The notes under the pieces were generated by a model. The model did no database searches, was not told the DNA's origin, and was given only the letters and a program-made list of their open reading frames with translations. A stretch of DNA of 64,000 bases. Source: an uncultured Nitrosospira sp. (GTDB lineage: Bacteria > Nitrospirota > Nitrospiria > Nitrospirales > Nitrospiraceae). A program made the translations under genes and the position numbers. The stretch is taken from positions 184,383-248,382 of the forward strand of contig CAADGK010000056.1 in NCBI GenBank assembly GCA_900696515.1, read 5' to 3'. The first letter of the stretch is position 1. Each line of letters starts with the position of its first letter. Positions 52,178 through 61,922 of the stretch are shown piece after piece.

Positions 52178-53005
52178 ATGATTCTCGATCGTATTCTGGA
52201 ACATAAAAAAGCGGAACTCCGGCATAAGCAAAGCCGTGCCTATCTTGCTGAACTCAAAGCGGCTATCCGTGACGCACCCCCCACGCTTGGCTTCGCCGTC
52301 ACACTCGATGCGACGAAACCGACGACTAGTCCATCCTTGATTGCCGAGGTGAAGAAGGCATCACCAAGTCTCGGGCTCTTACGGGAAGAGTTCGCGGAGA
52401 AGTTTGATCATTTGGGACTGGCACGGACCTATCGAGAACAAGGCGCCTCAGCTGTGTCCGTTTTGACCGACAAGGATTTTTTCCAAGGAGACCTTCAGTA
52501 CCTCAAAGCCATCAAACAAGCGTTGCCAATCCCGGCACTCAACAAAGAATTTATGGTCGGGGACATCCAATTTTATGAGGCGCGGGCCCACGGAGCCGAT
52601 GCGATTTTGCTGATCGTCGCAGCATTGGAGAAACGACAGTTGATCGACTTCCATGCCTTGGCGACAGAACTGGGGATGGATAGTCTGTTCGAGACGCACC
52701 ATGAGCGAGAGTTGGATACGGTCTTGGAATGGATTCCTAATGCGCGAATGATCGGAATCAATAATCGGGATCTCAGAACCTTCACGACCGATCTCAATGT
52801 CACGTTTCGTCTGGCCAAGCGGATTCCGTCTGACAAATTGATCATCAGTGAAAGCGGGATACATAAGCGAGATGACGTGGTGAAATTGAACGAGGCCGGT
52901 ATTCACGCCATGTTGATCGGCGAGTCGCTCATTCGTGCGGACAACACCGGCGACAAGGTTCGCGAATTACTTGGAACCACGGAGAGTAGTGGCCATTCAG
53001 GATAG
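52178..53005 (+). CDS. trpC: Indole-3-glycerol-phosphate synthase
   Basis: 275 residues from the ATG at 52178, seven bases after trpD; the track's earlier start overlaps trpD by 119 bases. A TIM barrel with SLIAEVKKASPSLG (catalytic Lys), ASAVSVLTDKDFFQGDL, PALNKEFMVGDIQFYEARAHGAD (part) and IGINNRDLRTF, then ISESGIHKRDDV and MLIGESLIRA for the phosphate. It closes the indole ring by decarboxylation. It is a single-function enzyme, separate from TrpF. Confidence 0.95.
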   Translation: MILDRILEHKKAELRHKQSRAYLAELKAAIRDAPPTLGFAVTLDATKPTTSPSLIAEVKKASPSLGLLREEFAEKFDHLGLARTYREQGASAVSVLTDKDFFQGDLQYLKAIKQALPIPALNKEFMVGDIQFYEARAHGADAILLIVAALEKRQLIDFHALATELGMDSLFETHHERELDTVLEWIPNARMIGINNRDLRTFTTDLNVTFRLAKRIPSDKLIISESGIHKRDDVVKLNEAGIHAMLIGESLIRADNTGDKVRELLGTTESSGHSG

Positions 53006-53016
53006 GTGATGCGGGT

Positions 53017-53646
53017 ATGGTGAAGATTAAGGTCTGCGGTATCACTAATGTGGACGACGCGAGGATGGCGGTAGCAGCCGGTGCGGATGCCTTAGGTTTT
53101 GTGATGTATCGAAAAAGTCCCCGCTTCGTCGAACCGGCAGTGGTGAAAGCGATTGTGGCCGGGCTTCCCCTGTTTGTACTGCCCGTTGGAGTCTTCGTCA
53201 ATGAAGAGCCAGAGCGGGTGCGGGCCTTGGTGGATGAATGTGGCCTGGCCTTGGCGCAGCTGCATGGAGATGAAACCGCACTGTATTGTCAGGACCTTGG
53301 ACGTCCTGTGATGAAAGCCCTTCGCCTCAAAGACCGGGGGACCTTTCTGGCTCTGGCCGAATTCCAAGGACGGGCCAACGTACGAGGGGTTCTCATTGAT
53401 GCTTTCTCCAATCAGGCTTATGGCGGCACCGGGCAGACCGTTGATTGGGGGTTGGCTCAGGAGGCGGCTCGGTCCACACCGATCGTTCTGGCTGGTGGGT
53501 TGACTCCAATGAATGTCGCCGAGGCGATCGCTCAGGTTCGCCCCTATGGAGTCGATGTGAGTAGCGGGGTGGAGCTCACCCCAGGGAAAAAGGACCATGA
53601 CAAGGTAAAGGCGTTTATTGCAGCAGCCAGACTTGTGCCAGCCTGA
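53017..53646 (+). CDS. trpF: Phosphoribosylanthranilate isomerase
   Basis: 209 residues. The barrel starts [26 protein letters not shown] (part), with the general-base Cys in KVCGIT. Next come [29 protein letters not shown], the general-acid Asp in [20 protein letters not shown] and the phosphate loops [14 protein letters not shown] and VDVSSGVE. It performs the Amadori rearrangement before TrpC. It sits 11 bp downstream of trpC. Confidence 0.95.
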   Translation: MVKIKVCGITNVDDARMAVAAGADALGFVMYRKSPRFVEPAVVKAIVAGLPLFVLPVGVFVNEEPERVRALVDECGLALAQLHGDETALYCQDLGRPVMKALRLKDRGTFLALAEFQGRANVRGVLIDAFSNQAYGGTGQTVDWGLAQEAARSTPIVLAGGLTPMNVAEAIAQVRPYGVDVSSGVELTPGKKDHDKVKAFIAAARLVPA

Positions 53647-53698
53647 CCCGCGCTACTATACTTCCCTTCTCATATGTTATTCAGGAGGAGCTGATCAC

Positions 53699-54892
53699 AT
53701 GCCGACGCTTCCAGATAATCGTGGCCGGTTCGGACCCTACGGGGGCCGGTATGTGCCTGAAACTCTCATGCCGGCCTTGCTGGAGCTGGAAGAGGAGTAT
53801 GCCAAGGCGAAGAAAGACCGACGCTTCCAGACCGACCTCGCTTACTATCTGAAACAGTATGTTGGCCGTCCCACCAGTCTCTACCGTGCCGATCGACTGA
53901 CCAAGAAATTGGGCGGCGCTAAGATCTATCTGAAGCGGGAAGACCTGTGTCATACCGGTGCGCATAAGATCAATAACGCGATCGGCCAAGTGCTATTGGC
54001 CATACGGATGAAAAAGCGACGCATCATTGCGGAGACCGGTGCCGGTCAGCACGGAGTGGCCACTGCCACGGCAGCGGCGATGTTTGGATTGGAATGTGAA
54101 GTTTACATGGGCACGGAAGATATGCAGCGTCAGGCGCTGAATGTCTTCCGCATGCGATTGCTCGGTTCGAAAGTGACCGGTGTCGATGCCGGCAGCCGGA
54201 CGTTGAAAGATGCCATCAGTGAAGCCATGCGGGATTGGACCACGAATGTGCGCACGACCCATTACATTCTCGGGTCCGTGCTAGGGGCGCATCCCTATCC
54301 GATGATGATTCGGGATTTCCAGGCGATTATTGGAAAAGAGGCGAGGAAACAGATCCTGGCTGCGGAGGGGAAGTTGCCCGATTATCTCGTGGCCTGTGTC
54401 GGTGGGGGGAGCAATTCGATCGGACTGTTCCATGCGTTTATCGGAGACTCCAAGGTGAAGATGGTGGGAGTCGAAGCCGGAGGAAGTGGGATTGTGAGTG
54501 GGAAACATGCCGCGCGGTTTTCCGGTGGGAAGCCGGGCGTCTTACAAGGGACGATGACATATCTCTTACAAGACGAAAATGGGCAGATCAATCTGACCCA
54601 TTCAGTCTCGGCTGGATTGGACTATGCTGCGGTGGGACCGGAGCACAGTCTCTATCATGACCAGGGCCGGATCGAATACAGCTATGCGACAGATGATGAA
54701 GCGATGGCTGCCTTTGATCTGCTGGCTCGTGAAGAAGGGATCGTGCCTGCATTGGAAAGTGCCCATGCTATTGCGCATGTCATCAAGTTGGCCCCGAAGA
54801 TGAAAAAGTCACAGGTGATCATTGCCAACCTGTCTGGCCGTGGCGACAAAGATGTTCAGCAAGTGGCGAGAATGCGAGGGGTGGAGCTATGA
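53699..54892 (+). CDS. trpB: Tryptophan synthase beta chain
   Basis: 397 residues from the ATG at 53699 after AGGAGGAGCTGATCAC; the track's start is 27 codons early and overlaps trpF. The PLP Lys is in [13 protein letters not shown] (about residue 90), the catalytic Glu in [16 protein letters not shown], the PLP phosphate loop in [10 protein letters not shown], and the C-terminal region in SGRGDKD. It condenses indole with serine. This is the TrpB1 type that pairs with TrpA. Its last four bases overlap the trpA start (ATGA). Confidence 0.96.
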   Translation: MPTLPDNRGRFGPYGGRYVPETLMPALLELEEEYAKAKKDRRFQTDLAYYLKQYVGRPTSLYRADRLTKKLGGAKIYLKREDLCHTGAHKINNAIGQVLLAIRMKKRRIIAETGAGQHGVATATAAAMFGLECEVYMGTEDMQRQALNVFRMRLLGSKVTGVDAGSRTLKDAISEAMRDWTTNVRTTHYILGSVLGAHPYPMMIRDFQAIIGKEARKQILAAEGKLPDYLVACVGGGSNSIGLFHAFIGDSKVKMVGVEAGGSGIVSGKHAARFSGGKPGVLQGTMTYLLQDENGQINLTHSVSAGLDYAAVGPEHSLYHDQGRIEYSYATDDEAMAAFDLLAREEGIVPALESAHAIAHVIKLAPKMKKSQVIIANLSGRGDKDVQQVARMRGVEL

Positions 54893-55692
54893 GCGGGCGG
54901 CTGGAAATCACGTTTCAACGGTTGCGTGACAAGAAAGAGAAAGCGCTCATCGCCTACCTGATGGCGGGAGATCCAGGGCTTGCGGAGACAGAACAACTGG
55001 TCGTGGCCTTGGAACAGGCAGGAGCCGATATCATCGAGCTCGGTGTGCCCTTCTCCGATCCGATTGCTGACGGCCCAGTCATTCAGCAGGCCGCCGAGCG
55101 AGGATTGAAGAGCGGCACAACACTCCGGAAAATTCTAGATTCCGTGAAGAACCTCAGGCAGCGCACCGAGATCCCCATCGTGCTCATGCTGTACTACAAT
55201 TCGATCCATGCCATGGGGTACGAGCCGTTTTGCAAAGCTGCAACAGCTGCCGGAGTTGATGGGTTGATCGTGCCTGATATGCCGCCAGATGAAGCAGGGC
55301 CGCTTAAGAAGCCAGCCGATGCCGCTGGTCTGCCGCTCATTTTCCTGTTGGCTCCGACGAGCACACCCAGCCGCCGAAAACTGGTGGCGGAAGAATCACA
55401 CGGGTTTGTCTACTATGTCTCGTTGACGGGGATCACAGGGGCGAAGCTCAGCAACGTGACGGACATCCAACAGAATGTTCAAAAGCTCAAGAAGGTTTCA
55501 GCCTCGCCAGTCGCCGTCGGCTTCGGCGTGGCAACGCCCGAAGATGCCGCACAAGTCTCCAAAATGGCCGATGGTGTCATCGTCGGCAGCGCCATCGTCA
55601 AACAGATCGCCTCCCACCAACAGGATCCAGCAATGGTGAGCCATGTCGCTGAGTTTGTCCGATCATTAAAAACTGCGATGGCTCAGGCCTAG
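54889..55692 (+). CDS. trpA: Tryptophan synthase alpha chain
   Basis: 267 residues. [12 protein letters not shown], the catalytic Glu in [17 protein letters not shown] (about residue 51), the Asp in [15 protein letters not shown], and [11 protein letters not shown] with [11 protein letters not shown] for the substrate phosphate. It splits indole-3-glycerol phosphate and passes indole through the tunnel to TrpB. It overlaps trpB by four bases and ends the operon. Confidence 0.95.
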   Translation: MSGRLEITFQRLRDKKEKALIAYLMAGDPGLAETEQLVVALEQAGADIIELGVPFSDPIADGPVIQQAAERGLKSGTTLRKILDSVKNLRQRTEIPIVLMLYYNSIHAMGYEPFCKAATAAGVDGLIVPDMPPDEAGPLKKPADAAGLPLIFLLAPTSTPSRRKLVAEESHGFVYYVSLTGITGAKLSNVTDIQQNVQKLKKVSASPVAVGFGVATPEDAAQVSKMADGVIVGSAIVKQIASHQQDPAMVSHVAEFVRSLKTAMAQA

Positions 55693-55828
55693 GAAACTGC
55701 CATAATCCTCAAGTCGAAGCTGGATCTTGATACAAGAAGCAAGATCTGCTCCTAAGAGACCTGTAGATGCGATCATCCGCTTGCATCATTCTCCTCATTA
55801 GTGAGGTGTCTGTGCAATCGGGGGAAGA

Positions 55829-56014
55829 TCAGTCGGCCAGGGCTTGCGGTTCCGACGTTCCGAGGGCAACGGCCAGATCGATGTCTTGCGCGGCTCGTGC
55901 GACACCGCAGGCCGATACGGCAAATCCGCCGATCAACGCGTAGGAAGCAAGCAACCGAGCGCGGTGTGCTTGGTCCAAACGTTCAACAATCTGATTTAGG
56001 GCTTTGGAGAACAC
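55829..56014 (-). pseudogene. Nucleotidyltransferase remnant
   Basis: 61 codons reading ...LASYALIGGFAVSACGVARAAQDIDLAVALG... and then a stop. This is the start of a nucleotidyltransferase fold: GGFAVSAxG followed by DxD (here DID). Full members continue for another 100-150 residues with the third acidic residue, which is missing. It begins 19 bp inside the end of the upstream small gene, the usual spacing of a functional pair. It looks like a truncated copy without activity. Families of this kind are often half of a toxin-antitoxin-like or HEPN/MNT-like pair. Confidence 0.5.
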
Positions 56015-56178
56015 CGGCTCAAGTCGTAGCAGACATCTGACAGGTGCAATGCGATGGTCAGCCGCTCTTCAGGCGTCTGGCGGCGTGTACGTTCGATCTT
56101 CTCATCCGAGAGCTGTTGCCCCAATTGACTGGGTTGCCTTCGAGACTTCTGCGAGAGGATCGATTGCTGATGCTTCAT
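55996..56178 (-). CDS. Small partner protein of the nucleotidyltransferase remnant
   Basis: 60 residues. A polar N-terminus is followed by RRQTPEERLTIALHLSDVCYDLSR, an amphipathic helix typical of the small proteins found before DUF6036/AbiEii-like nucleotidyltransferases. It overlaps the remnant's start by 19 bp on the same strand. With the transferase truncated, this gene may be decaying too. It has no clear ribosome-binding site; TATAGT lies about 15 bp upstream of the start. Confidence 0.4.
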   Translation of the reverse strand: MKHQQSILSQKSRRQPSQLGQQLSDEKIERTRRQTPEERLTIALHLSDVCYDLSRCSPKP

Positions 56179-56590
56179 GTGTGTAACTATACATGGGTCC
56201 GCTGAAACCTAAAAGGATGAAAACCTACTGCTGGCAGGGCGACCAAGCATGCTCTTGGGCAATAAAGGGCATCTGACAGACAAAACTGAAAAGGGTAAGG
56301 AAAGGCCGTCATTAGTGCGTTGTGGTCACCAGGGTCGGTGTTTGAGTTTGCACCATTGGGAACCTCATTTGTCTCTCAGTTGTATTCGAGTGCTCTCGGC
56401 TTGTCCTGCGCCAAAGCAATCTGAGGCACAATCCTGGCTTGCCCAAAGACCATTTATTGATTCCTTTTAGCTCACCTGCGACGCGATCATATTTCGTCCA
56501 TTTTCCCCACAATGCTTTTGTGATCTTCGTTTTGTTGCTACAGTACTGAAATCGTGCGACCTGCTATGTGCTGAGAACTCATCCATCATC
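56179..56590. other. Intergenic region before cydA
   Basis: About 410 bp with no supported gene. It is less G+C-rich than the flanking genes and probably contains the cydA promoter, but I see no strong consensus. It looks like decayed sequence continuing from the remnant gene pair. Confidence 0.4.
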
Positions 56591-57949
56591 ATGACCAGTG
56601 CGCTCCTTTACGATCGTCTCCAGTTTGCCTTTACCGCTACCTTCCACTATCTCTTTCCACAGTTGACGATGGGGCTGGCCTTTCTGCTGTTCTACTTGCG
56701 CACCCGAGTGCTGCTGACCGGCGACACCCATTATGAAGAAGTCGCGAATTTCTGGACCAAGATCTTTGCCCTCAATTTCGGATTCGGCGTCGTCACCGGG
56801 ATTCCGCTTGAATTTCAATTCGGGACCAACTGGGCACGGTTTTCGACCTATGCGGGAGGCGTGATCGGGCAAACGCTTGCGATGGAAGGGGTCTTTGCCT
56901 TTTTCCTCGAGTCCTCGTTTCTCGGAGTGCTCCTGTTTGGGAAGCGGTTCAGTCGACGAGTGCAATGGTTTGCCACCCTCATGCTCTTCGTCGGGACCTG
57001 GCTGTCGGGCTATTTCATCCTGGCCACGAATGCCTGGATGCAGCATCCTGTTGCGTATCAGGTGGCAGATGACGGTCGGCTGTTCGTTACCAGTCTGAGT
57101 GGATTGCTGACTAACCCGTGGCTGTTCTGGCAATTCACGCACAACATGACGGCGACGGTTGTCACGGCGTCCTGTATGGTGGCGGCGGTAGGTGCGTATT
57201 ATTTGTTGTCCGGTCAGCATCAGGCGCATGCGAAAACATTTCTACGGACTGGCGTTGTTGTCGGCGCGATCACATCCGGACTGATGATCTTCCCGACTGG
57301 TCACGGCAATGCCGACCAGGTGTTCCAGCATCAACCGGTCAAGGGCGCCGCATTTGAGGGGCTCTTCAGGACGGAGCGCGAGGCGGGTCTCTATCTGGTT
57401 GGGCAACCGAACCTCGAAACGATGACCATCGATAACCCCATTGAGATTCCTGGAGCGCTCAGTTTTCTCGTGTACAAAGACCTCTATGCGAAAGTCAAAG
57501 GGCTCGATGCGTTTCCGCGCGATGAGTGGCCGGACAATTTACCGCTCCTCTACTATGCCTATCATGTCATGGCGGGATTGGGGACGATTTTTGTGCTTCT
57601 CTTCGGCACGGCCCTCCTCTCCCTGTGGCGAGGCTGGTTGTTCAAGATGAAGTGGCTGCTGTGGTGGTTGATGCTCTGTGCCCCGTTCCCGTACATCGCC
57701 ACGTCGGCCGGGTGGATGACCGCCGAGCTTGGGCGTCAACCCTGGCTAGTGTATGGTCTCTTACGTACCTCAGAGGGCACCTCGCCGCTCGTCCATTCGG
57801 GGAATGCCCTCTTTACCTTGATCGGTTTCGTGGGATTGTACCTGCTCCTTGGCATGCTGTTTATTTTATTGGTCAGCAATCTCATCCGACAGGGGCCTGT
57901 CTCAATCAATCTATCAGCGACGCACCTCCCTCAAAGCCCAGGGGCGTAA
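56591..57949 (+). CDS. cydA: Cytochrome bd-type quinol oxidase subunit I
   Basis: 452 residues with about nine transmembrane helices. The haem b595 ligand His is exactly at residue 19 (TATFHYLFPQLTMGL). The second His is in QFTHNMTATV, and Met and the quinol-site signature occur together in GWMTAELGRQPWLVYGLLRT. The Q-loop is short, of the CIO/non-long type. With CydB it reduces oxygen to water with quinol electrons, giving respiration at low oxygen without proton pumping. The stop overlaps the cydB start (TAATG). Confidence 0.93.
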   Translation: MTSALLYDRLQFAFTATFHYLFPQLTMGLAFLLFYLRTRVLLTGDTHYEEVANFWTKIFALNFGFGVVTGIPLEFQFGTNWARFSTYAGGVIGQTLAMEGVFAFFLESSFLGVLLFGKRFSRRVQWFATLMLFVGTWLSGYFILATNAWMQHPVAYQVADDGRLFVTSLSGLLTNPWLFWQFTHNMTATVVTASCMVAAVGAYYLLSGQHQAHAKTFLRTGVVVGAITSGLMIFPTGHGNADQVFQHQPVKGAAFEGLFRTEREAGLYLVGQPNLETMTIDNPIEIPGALSFLVYKDLYAKVKGLDAFPRDEWPDNLPLLYYAYHVMAGLGTIFVLLFGTALLSLWRGWLFKMKWLLWWLMLCAPFPYIATSAGWMTAELGRQPWLVYGLLRTSEGTSPLVHSGNALFTLIGFVGLYLLLGMLFILLVSNLIRQGPVSINLSATHLPQSPGA

Positions 57950-58986
57950 TGGAAACGGCATGGTTTATCATCGTCACCTTGATGCTCGCCATGTACGTGG
58001 TCTTGGACGGTTTTGATTTCGGCGTCGGTATGGTGTATCCGTTCATCGCTCGAACCGAAGCGGAGCGGAAAACAGCCTTGACCTCTATCGGACCGGTATG
58101 GAACGCCAATGAGGTGTGGTTGATCGCCGCCGGCGCCGTGCTGTTTTTCGCCTATCCCAAGGCCTATGCGGCGGGATTCAGCGGGTTCTATCTCGCCCTG
58201 ATTTTGGTGCTGTGGCTGCTCATTTTTCGAGGCCTGGCGTTGGAATTGCGGGCTCAGGTTGATCATCTATTGTGGAGGCAAGCCTGGGATGCGGCCTTAA
58301 ACATCAGCAGCGTGCTCTTGGCGATTGTGTTTGGTACGGCCTTGGGCAACCTGATTCGTGGGGTCCCTTTAAACCAAGACGGGTATTTCTTCGTTCCGCT
58401 CTGGACCGACTTTCTTCCGGGATCGGCACCCGGCATCCTCGATTGGTTCACCGTGCTGCTGGGGCTATCCAGTGCGGTGATTTTAGCTTTCCATGGAGCG
58501 AATTACCTGGCTATGAAAACTGACGGCTTCCTGCATCAGCGGGCCGTCGCGGCCGCTCGAATTCTGGGGTGGATGTCCGCAGGGTACACAGCCTTGACCG
58601 TGATGGCTGTGCCGATGGTGCAACCGAGCTTGGCGCTCAATTTTACCAGGAACCCTGTGGTGTACCTGGCACCGTTGATCGGGGCAATTTCGCTGGGGTA
58701 TAGCCTGTATTTCAGGCTCCGCCGGCGGGACACCTCCGCATTTCTTGCCTCCAGCGTGTTTATCTTTCTGATGCTCGCCAGCGTAATGTTCGGCATGTAT
58801 CCGTACATCTTGGTCTCAACGACCGACCGGGCATTCAGCCTGACCGTGTTCAACGCGTCCACTGATTCCTATGGATTAACCGCCGGGATCGGCTGGTTTG
58901 TCGGCGGGTTTCTGCTTATTCTGGCCTATCAGGTCTATCTCCATTCACAGTTCTTCGGCAAGGTTCGGTCGGACGACATCCACTAA
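57949..58986 (+). CDS. cydB: Cytochrome bd-type quinol oxidase subunit II
   Basis: 345 residues from the ATG at 57949, which overlaps the cydA stop; the track's longer ORF runs back through cydA. About eight or nine transmembrane helices. VVLDGFDFGVGMVYPF near the start and PVWNANEVWLIAAGAVLFFAYPKAYA (part) are conserved CydB features, with FRGLALELR following. It is the structural partner of CydA. No small CydX-like ORF is obvious directly downstream. Confidence 0.93.
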   Translation: METAWFIIVTLMLAMYVVLDGFDFGVGMVYPFIARTEAERKTALTSIGPVWNANEVWLIAAGAVLFFAYPKAYAAGFSGFYLALILVLWLLIFRGLALELRAQVDHLLWRQAWDAALNISSVLLAIVFGTALGNLIRGVPLNQDGYFFVPLWTDFLPGSAPGILDWFTVLLGLSSAVILAFHGANYLAMKTDGFLHQRAVAAARILGWMSAGYTALTVMAVPMVQPSLALNFTRNPVVYLAPLIGAISLGYSLYFRLRRRDTSAFLASSVFIFLMLASVMFGMYPYILVSTTDRAFSLTVFNASTDSYGLTAGIGWFVGGFLLILAYQVYLHSQFFGKVRSDDIH

Positions 58987-59200
58987 ATCTCCGTGCTGTT
59001 TCCAAGGAGGACCGATGGTCTTGGGGTCGGCGACTGGTGTTATGCCGGATCGGTCAGTGACTCTTCGCCTCGGCTGAGTCAGCAACGCTTTGACATGACT
59101 CAGTACAGGTGCTTCGACCTGGATCAGCTGGGACAAAAACTAAGTTCCGTGGAAATGGGTGCTTGTGTACGATGCGGATCGGCTGGATGCCGAGAGCGGC

Positions 59201-59806
59201 TTACTTCTTCGTTTGCGGAGGCATGTAGTTGATTATCTCGCCGGCGAGCTCTTTTGCGATGTCTTTGAGGCTTGGCTTGATGAACATATAACTGTCCGAC
59301 CGTTCATGGCGGGCTTTCCAGACCGTGGTACCGGTGGCGGCATCGACCAGTCGAAGACTGAGCCCGACTCGGCCAACGTTATCGCCTTCTTTCCGGACGT
59401 ATTCCCAGGAATTGACGCGAACCACGAGGAAGGCATCGACGTTCAAGGCTTTCCCGAGCTTGACGGCCGAATCTTTGTCGGATTGTCCGGTCATCTCTAG
59501 ACGAGAAAAGTAGAACACCAGTGAATCAAACGCTTCCTTTGAGGCCTGGAAGATATCCGTGACATTTTCAGGCGAGACGACCCGCTCGATATTGCCTTGC
59601 CGATTCAGTGCTCCTACCAGGACGTCCTGAATGTCCTCCCGGGCGCTGTCGTACTGGCTGGCCATCGGCGGCAGCACGGCGATGGTCTGAGGTCGAAATA
59701 CCCTGGCGCCGGGGCCTTCCCACACCTCTTGCAACCCTCCGCAGCCGTTGAGTAGCGCGACAAGCAAGACGAGAAAGGGGATGCGCACAGATAATCGAGC
59801 CAGCAT
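59201..59806 (-). CDS. Envelope lipoprotein, CsgG/GNA1162-like
   Basis: 201 residues. The signal peptide ends in LLNGC (lipobox, Cys22). The mature domain starts IAVLPPMASQYDSAREDIQDVLVGAL, runs through LGKALNVDAFLVVRVNSWEYV and VGLSLRLVDAATGTTVWKARHE, and ends with a helix. This alternating alpha/beta pattern (VLPP at the start, a -DA-L-V-R-V strand, then D-x-x-T-G-x-x-x-W) is shared by CsgG, LpoB and GNA1162 proteins. A role in outer-membrane assembly or peptidoglycan-synthase activation is possible. It is 15 bp downstream of the outer-membrane barrel gene. Confidence 0.7.
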   Translation of the reverse strand: MLARLSVRIPFLVLLVALLNGCGGLQEVWEGPGARVFRPQTIAVLPPMASQYDSAREDIQDVLVGALNRQGNIERVVSPENVTDIFQASKEAFDSLVFYFSRLEMTGQSDKDSAVKLGKALNVDAFLVVRVNSWEYVRKEGDNVGRVGLSLRLVDAATGTTVWKARHERSDSYMFIKPSLKDIAKELAGEIINYMPPQTKK

Positions 59807-59821
59807 GGGTTTAGTATACCA

Positions 59822-60967
59822 TTAGAACGTCAAGGAAATAGACGCGGACACGAGCGCGCCCTTTTCACGAAAGTCATACCCCCCGCCGGCATCGGCCCGG
59901 AAATTAAACCACCGCATCCCCAGGCCTGCCGTCGGAACGAAGGGGGTCGACGCATCCTGCATATTCTTGAATGTTCCGATCCGAAACGAAAGAAATTCCG
60001 ACAAAATTGTCTGTTCGAGTCCCAAGCTCACAAGTTGGCTCTTCACACCTGGGATAAAGGTCTTGTTTGACGTCGCATCTACATCGGCTGTTAACGTTAG
60101 CGTGGAGTAGGGGTTAATCGCGACTCCAACTCGGACCTGTGGCTCCAGCTTCAGTTCGCCTCCGCCGGCGGCATCGAAAGTTGGCTTATTGATATCCTTT
60201 GCAACGACCCCAAACCTCACCCAGGAGGATGGCCGATAGATTGCCCCGATGTCAATTCCGTAGGTTGTGGAGATGTTCGGTTTGCCGAAGTGATCGGTTG
60301 TGCTCACCCCACTTCCCCCTTGGAGTTCGGTGGAGCCATTGTATGCCGCCCCCTGAATGACCTTTGCCGTAATCCCGATTGAAAAGGTCTTGTCAGCAAA
60401 GGCGTAGGCATAGGAAAAGGCCAGTTGCCTGGCTTCCAGGCCGCGGAGCGCCATCTGGCCAGTCACCGTGACCGGTAATCCTGGCCCAGCTGGCGGGGTG
60501 ACCGTCACCGGTGTTGAGACGAATCCACCGCCTGTGGCGACATCAGAGATATTGAATCCAAAGGCATGTTCACCGAGGTGTCCTTTAAAATAGAGGCCGG
60601 CCGATCCATTGACTGAAACCGTGGCGCCGGGCCGATTGATGCGATCGGCAATCAACTGGGCTTTCACCAGATTCGCCGGAGCGGTATCATTACGATCGAA
60701 GTTCTCCAGATCATGCAGGGCATCTCCGATGCCGAGACGGTCTGTGGCTTGTCCGCCGCCTTGAAGGCGAATATCGACGGTTTGAGTCATGGCCAGGCCG
60801 GCAGGATTCCAATAAGTGGCGAGCGCATTGGTGGTCACGGCGACGCCGGCTCCGCCCATGCCCATGGCGCGAGGGCCTGAGATGACGAATTCCGCCGCGG
60901 ATACGAGTGACGGCCATACTGACAGAGCCAGCAATAGGCTGATGCGGAGGGGAGATGAACGGTGCAT
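59822..60967 (-). CDS. Outer-membrane barrel protein (FadL/PorV/TraF-like)
   Basis: 381 residues. A signal peptide (LRISLLLALSVWPSLVSAAE) is followed by GPRAMGMGGAGVAVTTNALATYWNPAGLA (part), the plug signature of FadL-like and TraF/PorV-type barrels. Alternating strand patterns run to the C-terminus, which ends in Phe (SASISLTF), the sign used by the BAM complex. Likely an outer-membrane channel for a hydrophobic compound or a secretion-linked barrel; the sequence does not decide. It is followed by the lipoprotein gene in the same direction. Confidence 0.75.
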   Translation of the reverse strand: MHRSSPLRISLLLALSVWPSLVSAAEFVISGPRAMGMGGAGVAVTTNALATYWNPAGLAMTQTVDIRLQGGGQATDRLGIGDALHDLENFDRNDTAPANLVKAQLIADRINRPGATVSVNGSAGLYFKGHLGEHAFGFNISDVATGGGFVSTPVTVTPPAGPGLPVTVTGQMALRGLEARQLAFSYAYAFADKTFSIGITAKVIQGAAYNGSTELQGGSGVSTTDHFGKPNISTTYGIDIGAIYRPSSWVRFGVVAKDINKPTFDAAGGGELKLEPQVRVGVAINPYSTLTLTADVDATSNKTFIPGVKSQLVSLGLEQTILSEFLSFRIGTFKNMQDASTPFVPTAGLGMRWFNFRADAGGGYDFREKGALVSASISLTF

Positions 60968-61138
60968 GTCGATCTCTACTGTAGTAAATGGAAACCTACG
61001 CGAGTCTAGAGAAGGATCAAAAGTTCGTCAAGGAATCGCCGGTTGCTCACCGGCCGGTATAAAAAGATGAAGGATCCGCTTACCACCTGTCTCCGGAGAG
61101 ATAGAAGGAAAGAGACTTTCGCCTGAGGGTAAGGCGTT

Positions 61139-61801
61139 CTAGACGATTTGTCCGTCCTGCATGTGGATAATGCGATCGGATTGGGCAGAGAGTTTGTCGT
61201 TATGCGTGACGATCACGAACGTCGTGCCGCGTGTCTTGCTCAACGTGCGCATCAATCCGAACAATCCGTCTCCGCTATGGGTGTCCAGGTTGCCGGTCGG
61301 TTCATCTGCCAAGACAACATCCGGCTTCTGCATGAGTGCGCGGGCCATGGCGACTCGCTGCTGCTCTCCTCCCGACAGCTCCCCGGGCTTGTGATGCAAC
61401 CGATGTCCCAATCCGACTTCCGAGAGGAGGGTGGTGGCTTCGGTTCTGACAATGGCGGGGTCGCGACGTTGCACGAGCGCCGGCATGCAGGCATTTTCCA
61501 ACGCCGTGAATTCGGCGAGCAAGTGATGGAATTGGAAGACGAACCCGATCCGCTTATTACGGAACTCCGCTTGCTGCGCCTCGGTCATGCGAAAGAGATC
61601 CTGCCCATCGAATGTGACGGTTCCGCTGCTCGGCTTATCTAGGGTGCCGATAATGTGGAGCAAGGTGCTCTTGCCGGCCCCGGAGGCGCCGACAATAGCC
61701 ACCAACTCGCCGCGCTGAATCTCAAGATTGATTCCCTTGAGCACGGGCACTTCGTAGGATCCCATCGAGAAAGACTTATGCAGATTGGTGACCGTAATCA
61801 T
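61139..61801 (-). CDS. lolD: Lipoprotein-releasing ABC transporter, ATPase subunit
   Basis: 220 residues. Walker A is GASGAGKSTLL, the Q-loop is FQFHHLL, the signature is LSGGEQQRVAMARAL, and Walker B is VVLADEPTGNLD, with the His switch in VTHN. This is the MacB/LolD ATPase branch. With the LolC-type permease encoded 121 bp upstream, it extracts mature lipoproteins from the inner membrane for LolA. The gap between the two carries short inverted repeats. Confidence 0.93.
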   Translation of the reverse strand: MITVTNLHKSFSMGSYEVPVLKGINLEIQRGELVAIVGASGAGKSTLLHIIGTLDKPSSGTVTFDGQDLFRMTEAQQAEFRNKRIGFVFQFHHLLAEFTALENACMPALVQRRDPAIVRTEATTLLSEVGLGHRLHHKPGELSGGEQQRVAMARALMQKPDVVLADEPTGNLDTHSGDGLFGLMRTLSKTRGTTFVIVTHNDKLSAQSDRIIHMQDGQIV

Positions 61802-61805
61802 GACG

Positions 61806-61912
61806 GAAGCTTTCAGCTGTCAGTTTTCAGCGGACAGTAGTCGCAGCGAATTCTCTATCGTGAGCAATTGGTTTCTGATCCGACAGCTGATAGCTAAACG
61901 CTGTCAGCTGTT
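61806..61912. repeat. Short AGCTGT/ACAGCT inverted repeats between lolC and lolD
   Basis: TCAGCTGT (61813-61820) and its reverse complement ACAGCTGA (61883-61890) are 62 bp apart, with further copies such as CTGTCAGCTG (61901-61910). Similar words (CAGTTAGCTGTC, AGAGCTGAAAGC) occur in the trpE-trpG gap. They look like remains of a short intergenic repeat. Confidence 0.35.
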
Positions 61913-61922
61913 TGCCGGAACT

